64,000 nt of DNA, from positions 31,749 through 95,748 of the forward strand of contig CAMLMV010000027.1 of NCBI GenBank assembly GCA_946481275.1, written 5' to 3'. The first letter of the stretch is position 1; every line of letters starts with the position of its first letter. The notes beneath the pieces are model-generated. The model was given only the letters and a program-made list of their open reading frames with translations, made no database searches and had not been told where the DNA came from. Of this stretch, positions 40,288-46,780 are shown piece by piece. This stretch comes from an uncultured Massilia sp. (lineage in GTDB: Bacteria; Pseudomonadota; Gammaproteobacteria; Burkholderiales; Burkholderiaceae). A program made the position numbers and the translations under genes.

Positions 40288-41466
40288 ATGAAGCTCTTGA
40301 TCCTGTGCAGCCTGATGGCGCTGGCGGCCGGCGCGCCCGCGCGTGCGCATGGGTTGCCCACGACGTTCCAGGTGGCGGGCGTCCTGCCCAAGAACAGCGC
40401 CGAGCAGTTCGAGCTGGCGTTCTGGAATTCCGTCAAGGACAGCAAACAGGTCGGCGACTACGAGGCGTATTTGCAGGCCTATCCCAAGGGGCGTTTCGCG
40501 GCGCTCGCACGCACACGCATCCAGCAGCTGAAGGCGGCCCCGCCCCAGGCGCCAGCGCCCGCGCCAGCGCCCGCGCCCGCAAAGCCGGCCGAGAGCAAGC
40601 CCGCGGGCACGCAGGCACAGACGAAGACCGCGCCGAAGCCGCAACCGGCCAAACCGCCCGACAACAGGATCCGCCCAATACCGGCAACCGGCGCACCACC
40701 CGCCGACGGCGTCCGGGAAGCGGCGCCCGCGGCGGGACCCGCCGGCTCCGTGGCCACGATCAAGGATTGCGACGCCTGCCCGGTGATGGTGGCGCTGTCG
40801 CCGCGGCCGTTCATGATGGGCAGCAACAGCAGCGATCCGTCCGAACGCCCCGCGCACAAGGTGGCGCTGCGCACGCCGTTCGCGATCGGCAAGTACGAGG
40901 TGACGGTGGGCCGGTGGAACCAGTGCGTCCGGGCCAGCGTGTGTCCGACCATGCCGTCGCTGGGCAACGTGCCCGACAACCTGCCGATGCGCGACGTGAG
41001 CTGGGACGAGGCCCAGCTGTACCTCAAATGGCTGAGCACGGTGAGCGGGAAGTCGTACCGCCTGCCCACAGAGGCCGAGTGGGAATACGCGGCGCGCGGC
41101 GGCACCACGACCCGCTACTGGTGGGGCCACGACATGAAGGGCGGGAACTCGAGTTGCGAAGGCTGCGGCGAGCCCTGGAGCGAGGAACGTCCGCCGCCGG
41201 TCGGCAGCTTCCCCGCCAACCCGTTCGGCCTGAACGACATGAACGGCAGCGTGTGGGAATGGGTACAGGATTGCTGGCACAGCACCTACAAGGGCGCGCC
41301 CGCCGACGGCAGCGCCTGGGTCGACGGGAATTGCCAGGCGCGGGTCATCCGCGGCGGCTCGTGGCGCGAGAACGGCAGCTACATGCTGTCCACCACGCGT
41401 TTCAAGTACGACGCCAGCGTGCGCCAGTCGCAGAATGGCTTCCGGGTCGCGCGTTCGCTCGATTGA
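40288..41466 (+). CDS. Secreted SUMF1/formylglycine-generating-enzyme-like protein
   Basis: A signal peptide leads to a small helical region, an Ala/Pro/Lys-rich linker (about residues 85-145) and a C-terminal SUMF1 domain (about 160-390): F-x-M-G-S, P-A-H-K-V, E-V-T-x-x-x-W, L-P-T-E-A-E-W-E-Y-A-A-R-G and G-L-x-D-M-x-G-N/S-V-W-E-W. The Cys pair used by true FGEs is not evident, so a ligand-binding or structural role is more likely. GGAGG at 40271 would also fit a GTG start at 40282. It is convergent with the kinase gene. Confidence 0.8.
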   Translation: MKLLILCSLMALAAGAPARAHGLPTTFQVAGVLPKNSAEQFELAFWNSVKDSKQVGDYEAYLQAYPKGRFAALARTRIQQLKAAPPQAPAPAPAPAPAKPAESKPAGTQAQTKTAPKPQPAKPPDNRIRPIPATGAPPADGVREAAPAAGPAGSVATIKDCDACPVMVALSPRPFMMGSNSSDPSERPAHKVALRTPFAIGKYEVTVGRWNQCVRASVCPTMPSLGNVPDNLPMRDVSWDEAQLYLKWLSTVSGKSYRLPTEAEWEYAARGGTTTRYWWGHDMKGGNSSCEGCGEPWSEERPPPVGSFPANPFGLNDMNGSVWEWVQDCWHSTYKGAPADGSAWVDGNCQARVIRGGSWRENGSYMLSTTRFKYDASVRQSQNGFRVARSLD

Positions 41467-41469
41467 TGG

Positions 41470-43494
41470 CTAGCGTCGCGCGTGCGTCGTGATCTGCAAA
41501 AAGTCGACGGCGACCGCACCTGCACCGTGTGTCCCGGCGATCGCGGCGAGGCGCTCATCCAGGGCACGCAGGTACGCCGGGCCCGGTTCCGCATCGGGAC
41601 GCACCCCGTCGAACAGCGGCACGGACGTGGTTACGAGCACGAGCATGTCGATGCCGAACGGCGGACCGATCACCCAGTTGCCGAGGCTGCCGATAGTGGC
41701 CGTGTAGCGCGGCGGCGCCAGGTTTTCGCGCGCGGCGGCGTTGGGCAGCAGGTGGACGACGTTGCCGTCGAGGACGAAATAATCGACCGACACGTAGGAC
41801 GGGTAATCCGGCGTGGACACGTCGACCATCAGCGTATCGCCCGCCGCCAGGTTGCCGCCCCGGCCGCTGCCCGGGTTCAGGCGGAGCGACACGCCGGCCG
41901 TGCGGGACGCGACCCAATAGCGGCCAAGGACGTGCATCAACGGGCATTTCGCCTCATCGACGTCGTGCAAGGTCAGCTCGACCTGCGTCACGCCCGGCAG
42001 TGCAGCCAGCATCGATTTGAGACGCGCCGGCCCGACGCTGTGCGCGAGATAGCCTTGCACGTGCACGACGCGCCCGGCGATGGCGGGAGCGAGCGCCGAG
42101 CACGGCACGCCGGCCAGGATGGTGGAGACGGCCGCCAGGGTCGGCGGGGGCACAGGCGGAGCGGCCCGCCTGGGCGGCGCGACGGCAGCGGGCGTGGGCG
42201 GTGCCTGCGTACCGGGCGCAGTGCCATGCCGCGGCAACAGCAGACGCAGCGCGACGAACACGGCCAGCGCTGCGGCCGCGGCCGCCAGCACGGTCCCCGC
42301 CCCGATCAGCAGCGGCTGGCGGCGGCGCATGTCCCGCGCGCCGATCTCCTTGAGAAAACCGTTGACGGTGGGCGTGCGGAGCTCGCGCCGCAACGCGAGC
42401 GCATTGCGCAGCGCGCGCCATTGCCGGTGGCCGAGACCGGGCGGGCGCTGCGGACGCAACCCGGCATCGCGCGCCTGCAGCGCGGACAGGCGGTTGAACG
42501 GGTGGCGGCCCGTCAGCAATTCATACGTGATGCAGCCGAGCGCATAGATGTCGTCGCGTGGATCGGGCTCGCGGTTTTCCAGCATTTCGGGGCTCGCATA
42601 GGCCGGCGTCAGGGCGCCCAGGCTGCCGGGATCGAAGACGGTCACGTCCGCATCCTCTTCCGCCTTCTGGAACACGCGCGCGATGCCGAAGTCGATGACC
42701 TTGACGCCGCCGGTCTCCGTCAGGATCACGTTGGCCGGCTTGAAGTCGCAGTGGACGAAACCGCGCTCGTGCGCATAGGCGAGCGCACGGCCCATCCCGC
42801 TCACGATCTTCATCGCCTCGTCGAACGGCAGGACGTGGAAGTCGGGTGCGCGCAGCATCTGGCTGAGCGACTTGCCCTGCAGGTATTCCATCGTGATGTA
42901 GACCATCGAACCGTCGCGGTCGAAGTCGTACACGGCCACGATGTTCGGATGGGCCAGCGTCTGCGCCTTGCGCGCTTCCCGCTGCAGGGCAATCAGCGAT
43001 TTCGGATGCCCCTGGAACTGTACGTTCAGCACCTTGATCGCGATATACGGATGGCGGTCCGATGCTTCCAGCTTGCGCAGGTCGAGCGCCTTGTAGACGG
43101 TGCCCATGCCGCCGAAGCCGACGCATTCCTCGAGCACGAAGCGGCCGTTGAGCGTGTCGCCGACGCCTTTCATGCGCTCGACGGTTGCGCCCGGCGGGCC
43201 CGCGATGCCCGCGGGTTGCGTCGGCGGTTGCAGGGGCTTGGTCTGGACATAGGTCTCTTCTTCGCCGACGCGCTGGCGCTGGCGCGCCTCGATCGCCTGC
43301 GCGATGCGGCGCTCGACTTCGCCGTAGACCTCGGCCGGCAGCGGCGCGCGGCGATGCGCGTCGTTGAGCGTCTTGAGCAGGCTCGAGACGCTCTCGGACG
43401 TACTCGCCAGCAGGCGGTCGACGCGCGCCAGCAGGTCGGCCTGCCCAAGGGTGCCGCTCTGGAACTGGCGAAGGGTATCGGCGAGGTTGTCCAT
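41470..43494 (-). CDS. Hanks-type Ser/Thr protein kinase, membrane anchored
   Basis: A 674-residue kinase. The glycine loop V-G-F-G-G-M-G-T-V lies at 125-133, invariant Lys at 154 (A-I-K), the catalytic loop H-C-D-F-K-P-A-N with D250, D-F-G at 268-270 and S-P-E at 301-303. Cys replaces the usual Arg before D250, so it is a non-RD kinase. One membrane helix (about 394-420) leads to a Pro/Ala-rich linker and a C-terminal domain that also contains an S-V-D-Y-F-V-L-D-G region typical of DUF4384-like sensor modules. AGAGGA marks the start 43494. It is divergent from the first GG-leader peptide. Confidence 0.88.
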   Translation of the reverse strand: MDNLADTLRQFQSGTLGQADLLARVDRLLASTSESVSSLLKTLNDAHRRAPLPAEVYGEVERRIAQAIEARQRQRVGEEETYVQTKPLQPPTQPAGIAGPPGATVERMKGVGDTLNGRFVLEECVGFGGMGTVYKALDLRKLEASDRHPYIAIKVLNVQFQGHPKSLIALQREARKAQTLAHPNIVAVYDFDRDGSMVYITMEYLQGKSLSQMLRAPDFHVLPFDEAMKIVSGMGRALAYAHERGFVHCDFKPANVILTETGGVKVIDFGIARVFQKAEEDADVTVFDPGSLGALTPAYASPEMLENREPDPRDDIYALGCITYELLTGRHPFNRLSALQARDAGLRPQRPPGLGHRQWRALRNALALRRELRTPTVNGFLKEIGARDMRRRQPLLIGAGTVLAAAAAALAVFVALRLLLPRHGTAPGTQAPPTPAAVAPPRRAAPPVPPPTLAAVSTILAGVPCSALAPAIAGRVVHVQGYLAHSVGPARLKSMLAALPGVTQVELTLHDVDEAKCPLMHVLGRYWVASRTAGVSLRLNPGSGRGGNLAAGDTLMVDVSTPDYPSYVSVDYFVLDGNVVHLLPNAAARENLAPPRYTATIGSLGNWVIGPPFGIDMLVLVTTSVPLFDGVRPDAEPGPAYLRALDERLAAIAGTHGAGAVAVDFLQITTHARR

Positions 43495-43541
43495 TCTTCC
43501 TCTGACAGGTGCGCCGTGTGCAAATTCACCGCACAGACGAT

Positions 43542-43562
43542 GTGTTGTTCCCGGCCAAACGG
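43542..43562. promoter_or_regulatory. Upstream dyad, distal imperfect copy (peptide unit 1)
   Basis: GTGTTGT-N7-CAAACGG matches the dyad GTGTTGG-N7-CCAACAC in the left half (6 of 7) and partly in the right. It lies 32 bp upstream of the second copy at 43574. Confidence 0.45.
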
Positions 43563-43573
43563 CGTGGAGACAG

Positions 43574-43594
43574 GTGTTGGAACGAACCCACCGG
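43574..43594. promoter_or_regulatory. Upstream dyad, proximal copy (peptide unit 1)
   Basis: A perfect left half GTGTTGG (43574-43580) is followed by an imperfect right half. It lies 59 bp before the -24 element. Proposed binding site for the sigma-54 activator encoded at 46781-48058. Confidence 0.5.
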
Positions 43595-43632
43595 ATACCC
43601 GATAAAACGCCGCAAACGGCGGCAAAACATGG

Positions 43633-43648
43633 TGGCACGGTTCTCGCA
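43633..43648 (+). promoter_or_regulatory. Sigma-54 (-24/-12) promoter, peptide unit 1
   Basis: TGGCACG-N4-TCGCA has the -24 GG and -12 GC at exact spacing. It starts 81 nt before the ATG at 43714. The transcript would begin near 43659 with a GGTGAGC/GCTCACC hairpin (43657-43682). Confidence 0.8.
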
Positions 43649-43656
43649 AAGAGTAG

Positions 43657-43682
43657 GGTGAGCACGACGAAAACGGCTCACC
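43657..43682 (+). promoter_or_regulatory. 5'-UTR stem-loop of peptide unit 1
   Basis: GGTGAGC (43657-43663) and GCTCACC (43676-43682) pair perfectly across a 12-nt loop near the predicted transcript 5' end. Related GGTGAG sequences sit near the transcript starts of the other two units, so a mRNA-stabilising or regulatory role is possible. Confidence 0.45.
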
Positions 43683-43713
43683 AACCAATCATTCCACTCA
43701 AAGGAGAAACACG

Positions 43714-44001
43714 ATGAACACTCTGTCGATCAAAGACCTGGCATTGACCTGCGAACTGGGACGCGGCGCGATGGCACGCGTGCGTGGTGGTCACGGCAAG
43801 ATGCAGCAACAAACGCATGCGCCGTACCCGATGCCGGCCTACTTCCCGGGCTACAACTCGACCGTCGACGTCACCCAGAACCTGCAGCAATTCCAGAACG
43901 TGACGAACGCGACCGCCAACGGCTCGGCCTTCATCGACGGCGTCACCGTACACAACAACACGAGCCAGTTCGGCCAGAACAACGCGGCGGTTGCTCACTG
44001 A
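43714..44001 (+). CDS. GG-leader peptide 1 (95 aa), Asn/Gln-rich core
   Basis: The 26-residue leader ends M-A-R-V-R-G-G and contains I-K-D-L, E-L at -13/-12, M at -7 and V at -4, the pattern recognised by C39 peptidases. The predicted mature core of 69 residues is His/Gln/Pro-rich at first (P-Y-P-M-P) and then has V-T-Q-N-L-Q-Q-F-Q-N and, near its end, N-N-T-S-Q-F-G-Q-N-N. It has no Cys in the core. A strong AAAGGAGAAAC ribosome site lies 5' and the sigma-54 promoter is at 43633. Function unknown. Confidence 0.85.
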   Translation: MNTLSIKDLALTCELGRGAMARVRGGHGKMQQQTHAPYPMPAYFPGYNSTVDVTQNLQQFQNVTNATANGSAFIDGVTVHNNTSQFGQNNAAVAH

Positions 44002-44034
44002 GCGGAACCAAACAACGTTTGAGCTGTCACTCAT

Positions 44035-44068
44035 GCCGGCCCTGCCATCTCGCGATGGCCGGGCCGGC
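44035..44068 (+). terminator. Stem-loop between peptides 1 and 2 (attenuator-like)
   Basis: A 15-bp stem with one mismatch (44035-44049 with 44054-44068) and a TCGC loop lies after peptide 1. No T-run follows, so it may reduce rather than end transcription into peptide 2, or protect the upstream mRNA. Confidence 0.5.
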
Positions 44069-44090
44069 CTTCATCATTCAGGAGAACGAC

Positions 44091-44270
44091 ATGGCAACCA
44101 TCACCATCAAGGATTTATCCGGGAACACCGACCTCGACCGCAAGGCGATGCAGGCGATCTCGGGCGGTTCGCGTGCCCGCTCGCACGCGGGGGTGCTGCA
44201 AACGGCGCAACCGCAGCGGATCGTCGATTTCCGCACGAGGGCGAAGACGAGTAATCGTCCTTCCAGATAA
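44091..44270 (+). CDS. GG-leader peptide 2 (59 aa), short basic core
   Basis: The leader (26 residues, ending M-Q-A-I-S-G-G) has the same I-K-D-L and M/-7, I/-4 positions as peptide 1. The core of only 33 residues is Arg/Ser-rich and lacks the Q-F-G-Q-N-N repeats, so this is a different product on the same leader. Ribosome site AGGAGAAC precedes ATG 44091. It ends before a strong terminator at 44301. Confidence 0.75.
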   Translation: MATITIKDLSGNTDLDRKAMQAISGGSRARSHAGVLQTAQPQRIVDFRTRAKTSNRPSR

Positions 44271-44300
44271 ACCATATAAACCATTTATCTTGATTACCAT

Positions 44301-44334
44301 GCCGCCCGGCCCTCCAGCCGGGCGGCTTTTTTTT
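44301..44334 (+). terminator. Strong rho-independent terminator after peptide 2
   Basis: A perfect 10-bp stem, GCCGCCCGGC with GCCGGGCGGC, a 6-nt loop and eight T (44327-44334). It closes peptide unit 1 and insulates unit 2. Confidence 0.92.
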
Positions 44335-44348
44335 CGCCTGCGGACTCG

Positions 44349-44369
44349 GTGTTCGGATGGATCCAACAG
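44349..44369. promoter_or_regulatory. Upstream dyad, distal copy (peptide unit 2)
   Basis: GTGTTCG-N7-CCAACAG differs from the perfect dyad by one base in each half. It lies 31 bp upstream of the proximal copy at 44380. Confidence 0.6.
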
Positions 44370-44379
44370 ATGCGGCGTG

Positions 44380-44400
44380 GTGTTGGTCTGCGCCCGCCAC
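44380..44400. promoter_or_regulatory. Upstream dyad, proximal copy (peptide unit 2)
   Basis: GTGTTGG-N7-CCGCCAC has a perfect left half and 5 of 7 matches in the right. It starts 70 bp before the -24 element, one helical turn further than in unit 1. Confidence 0.6.
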
Positions 44401-44449
44401 ATTCGCCTCACAAACTGCAAGACCGCCTGTTTTTACGGGCTTTTTGGCC

Positions 44450-44465
44450 TGGCACGCATTCTGCT
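44450..44465 (+). promoter_or_regulatory. Sigma-54 (-24/-12) promoter, peptide unit 2
   Basis: TGGCACG-N4-CTGCT is a close match to the consensus TGGCACG-N4-TTGCT. It starts 80 nt before the ATG at 44530. Drives peptides 3-7 and probably the PP2C gene. Confidence 0.85.
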
Positions 44466-44529
44466 CATACCCTGGTGAGCGCAAATCAAACGCTCTTACA
44501 ACCAACTCACCGATTCAAGGAGAAACGAC

Positions 44530-44799
44530 ATGAAACACCTGATCATCAAAGACCTCGCCGCCACCTGCGAACTGAGCCACAGCGACATGAACGCCATCCG
44601 CGGCGGCCACGGCAGCACGACCATGCCCTGGCTGCCGATGCCCAGCCCGTCGTACGACACGTCGGTCAAGGCAAACCAGAACCTGATGCAGTTCCAGGAC
44701 GTGAAGAACCTGACCGCCAACGGCTCGGCCTTCATCTCCGGCGTCACCGCCACGAACAACACCGATCAATTCGGCCAGAACAACATCACCGTCCTGTAA
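44530..44799 (+). CDS. GG-leader peptide 3 (89 aa)
   Basis: The leader ends M-N-A-I-R-G-G after 26 residues, with I-I-K-D-L and E-L. The 63-residue core has a P-x-P-x-Y segment, then the repeat-like N-Q-N-L-M-Q-F-Q-D-V and N-N-T-D-Q-F-G-Q-N-N, ending I-T-V-L. No Cys in the core. It is the first gene of the second unit, with CAAGGAGAAAC upstream. It is a close paralogue of peptides 1, 4 and 6. Confidence 0.85.
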   Translation: MKHLIIKDLAATCELSHSDMNAIRGGHGSTTMPWLPMPSPSYDTSVKANQNLMQFQDVKNLTANGSAFISGVTATNNTDQFGQNNITVL

Positions 44800-44809
44800 G
44801 GAGAACGTC

Positions 44810-45079
44810 ATGAAAACCCTGATCATCAAAGACCTGGCCCAGAACTGCGAACTGGATCACAAACAAATGGCAGGCGTGCGCGGTGGCCATGGCATGAGCA
44901 GCCCGTCGTATTCGCTGTACCCGATGCCGTCGTATGCGAAAACCGTCAACGCGACGCAGAACCTGACCCAGTTCCAGAACGTCCTGAACGAGACGGCCGA
45001 CGGCTCGGCGTTCGTGAGCGGCGTGACGGCGAACAACAACACGTCGCAATTCGGCCAGAACAACCTGCTGGTCATCTAA
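44810..45079 (+). CDS. GG-leader peptide 4 (89 aa)
   Basis: The leader ends M-A-G-V-R-G-G. The core has Y-P-M-P-S-Y, then A-T-Q-N-L-T-Q-F-Q-N-V and A-N-N-N-T-S-Q-F-G-Q-N-N, ending L-L-V-I. The paired segments look like two imperfect repeats of one 13-14 residue unit. It lies 10 bp after peptide 3, with AAGGAGAAC in the gap. Same predicted fate: leader removal by the C39 exporter and secretion. Confidence 0.85.
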   Translation: MKTLIIKDLAQNCELDHKQMAGVRGGHGMSSPSYSLYPMPSYAKTVNATQNLTQFQNVLNETADGSAFVSGVTANNNTSQFGQNNLLVI

Positions 45080-45089
45080 GGAGAACACC

Positions 45090-45344
45090 ATGTCGTCGAT
45101 CGTCATCCAGGACCTCACCCGTACGCGCGCACTGGACACCCATGCCATGTCCGAGATCCGCGGAGGCCAGGCCTTCGGGCCGAACGTGAACGTCAACCTG
45201 AACCTCGACCAGCGCATCGCCCAGGTCCAGGACATCAAGGTCAACGTCCTCAACAACAGCGTGATCGGCGACGGCTTTACCGCCCCCGCTGTGACCTTGA
45301 ACCCGCTGCAATTTGCTACCAACAACGCCGTCGTCCCGCTGTAA
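45090..45344 (+). CDS. GG-leader peptide 5 (84 aa), divergent core
   Basis: Its leader (26 residues, ends M-S-E-I-R-G-G) is family-typical, but the core is different: N-V-N-V-N-L-N-L-D followed by I-A-Q-V-Q-D-I and a C-terminal P-L-Q-F-A-T-N-N. Alternating Asn/Val residues suggest beta-strands. No Cys. AAGGAGAAC lies before the ATG. Possibly a partner of the Q-F-G-Q-N-N peptides. Confidence 0.8.
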   Translation: MSSIVIQDLTRTRALDTHAMSEIRGGQAFGPNVNVNLNLDQRIAQVQDIKVNVLNNSVIGDGFTAPAVTLNPLQFATNNAVVPL

Positions 45345-45362
45345 TTTTTTAAGGAGAACATC

Positions 45363-45635
45363 ATGAAAACCCTGATCATCAAAGACCTATCCGTCACCGC
45401 CGAACTCGATCGCGACACCATGGCCGCCGTGCGTGGCGGCTACAACATGACCCAGACGTCGTCCTGGTACCCGCTGCCGTCGCCGACGTACGGCACGACG
45501 GTGGACGCGACGCAGAACCTGACCCAGTTCCAGAACGTCGTCAACGCGACCGCGAACGGATCGGCCTTCGTCAATGGCGTGACCGCGAACAACAACACGA
45601 GCCAGTTCGGCCAGAACAACATCGCGGTGATCTGA
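45363..45635 (+). CDS. GG-leader peptide 6 (90 aa)
   Basis: The leader ends M-A-A-V-R-G-G. The core has W-Y-P-L-P-S-P, then A-T-Q-N-L-T-Q-F-Q-N-V and A-N-N-N-T-S-Q-F-G-Q-N-N, ending I-A-V-I. Close to peptide 4, indicating recent duplication. AAGGAGAAC lies before the ATG. It is followed by a stem-loop at 45643. Confidence 0.85.
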   Translation: MKTLIIKDLSVTAELDRDTMAAVRGGYNMTQTSSWYPLPSPTYGTTVDATQNLTQFQNVVNATANGSAFVNGVTANNNTSQFGQNNIAVI

Positions 45636-45642
45636 CCCGGGA

Positions 45643-45670
45643 TGGCGGGGACCTGATACGGTTCCCGCCA
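45643..45670 (+). terminator. Stem-loop after peptide 6 (partial terminator or processing site)
   Basis: A 10-bp stem with one G-U pair (45644-45653 with 45660-45669) and a 6-nt loop, no T-run. It could lower expression of the downstream peptide 7-PP2C pair compared with peptides 3-6. Confidence 0.5.
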
Positions 45671-45721
45671 AATCGATGAACCAAAACGACCAGCCGCTGT
45701 CTTTCAAATCAGGAGGCCCAT

Positions 45722-46006
45722 ATGGCGCACATCAGGATCGATGACCTTCGCGTCGAGCGCACCCTCGACGCACGCGCGATGGAACGTGTCCGCGGCGGCG
45801 ACGGCGCGGCGTGGTGCTTCGGCTGGATCCGGGCCTACGTACCTGAGCAGCTACGCATGGCGCCTGTCATCAATTTCTACCAGATCAATAATTTCGCGGA
45901 CCAGATGATCAACCAGTTCCAGACGGTCAGCGTGAGCAATTCGGCGCCGAATTCGGTGGTCACCGTCGGCGTGGATGAACGGAGCATCAACAACGGACAC
46001 GTCTGA
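45722..46006 (+). CDS. GG-leader peptide 7 (94 aa), divergent, coupled to a PP2C gene
   Basis: The leader (ending M-E-R-V-R-G-G) is clearly related. The core is longer and includes a Trp/Cys segment (A-W-C-F-G-W) and an Asn/Gln/Val-rich C-terminus. AGGAGG lies 5' of the ATG. Its stop TGA overlaps the PP2C start by one base, so phosphatase synthesis is coupled to peptide translation. Confidence 0.75.
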   Translation: MAHIRIDDLRVERTLDARAMERVRGGDGAAWCFGWIRAYVPEQLRMAPVINFYQINNFADQMINQFQTVSVSNSAPNSVVTVGVDERSINNGHV

Positions 46007-46773
46007 TGGGCGAGGCGCTGCAACTCCGCTGGACCTCGGCGGCGCGCACCGATACGGGACTGGTGCGCAGCAATAACGAGGATGCCGTACTGGACCGGCC
46101 GGCGCGGCGAATGTGGGCCGTCGCCGACGGCATGGGCGGCCATGCGTTCGGCGAAATCGCGAGCCGGATGACGGTGGAGGCGCTGGACGCGCTGGCGCCG
46201 GAAGACGCCCTGCAGCAGGCCGTCGCCGCCGCGCGCGTGTGCCTGCTCGAAGTGAACGGCCTGCTCGTGGCGGAAGCCGCCGCGCGCAACGTGCCCGTCA
46301 TCGGCACGACCCTCGTCCTGCTGCTGGCCTCGGGCCGCACCGCCGTCTGCGTCTGGGCCGGTGACAGCCGCATTTATCTATGCCGCGGCGGCAGCCTGCA
46401 CCAGCTCACGCGCGACCACAACCAGTTCGAGGAACTCCAGGCACGCAACCACCTGTCGCCCGCCGACGCATCGGCTTACCCCGGCGCGGCCATGATCACG
46501 CGCGCGCTCGGTGCGGCCACGACGCTGGAGCTGGACGAAGTGCAGGTGCAGGTCAGCGATGGCGACGTGTTCCTGCTCTGCAGCGATGGCCTGAGCAATG
46601 CGGTGAGCCCGGAGGCCATGTTCGGCGCGCTGACCGGCGGCGATTGCGCGCAGGCGGCCGATACGCTCGTCAAACTGGCGCTGGCCGCAGGCGGACGCGA
46701 CAACATTTCCGTCGTCGTCGTGCGCGCGAACGACGTCGAGGCCGACCAGACCGTCCTCAATCCATCGTTATGA
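46006..46773 (+). CDS. PP2C-type Ser/Thr phosphatase
   Basis: The 255-residue protein has the bacterial PP2C motifs in order: S-N-N-E-D, A-D-G-M-G-G-H with metal-binding Asp, G-T-T-L-V, G-D-S-R-I-Y, L-C-S-D-G-L-S and G-G-R-D-N-I-S. It should reverse phosphorylation by the Hanks kinase at 41470-43494 and affect FHA-reading partners. It is cotranscribed with the peptides, which may give feedback on the signalling. It converges with the sigma-54 activator gene, 7 bp apart. Confidence 0.9.
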   Translation: MGEALQLRWTSAARTDTGLVRSNNEDAVLDRPARRMWAVADGMGGHAFGEIASRMTVEALDALAPEDALQQAVAAARVCLLEVNGLLVAEAAARNVPVIGTTLVLLLASGRTAVCVWAGDSRIYLCRGGSLHQLTRDHNQFEELQARNHLSPADASAYPGAAMITRALGAATTLELDEVQVQVSDGDVFLLCSDGLSNAVSPEAMFGALTGGDCAQAADTLVKLALAAGGRDNISVVVVRANDVEADQTVLNPSL

Positions 46774-46780
46774 ACCGTTG

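Noticed and set aside
43714..45635. Curli (csg) operon
   Set aside because: The leaders are GG-type and not Sec signal peptides, and csgE/F/G-like genes are absent; only the Q/N repeat style is similar.
43714..46006. Lanthipeptide or other modified RiPP precursors
   Set aside because: Most cores lack Cys and no LanM/LanB/LanC, YcaO or radical-SAM gene is nearby.
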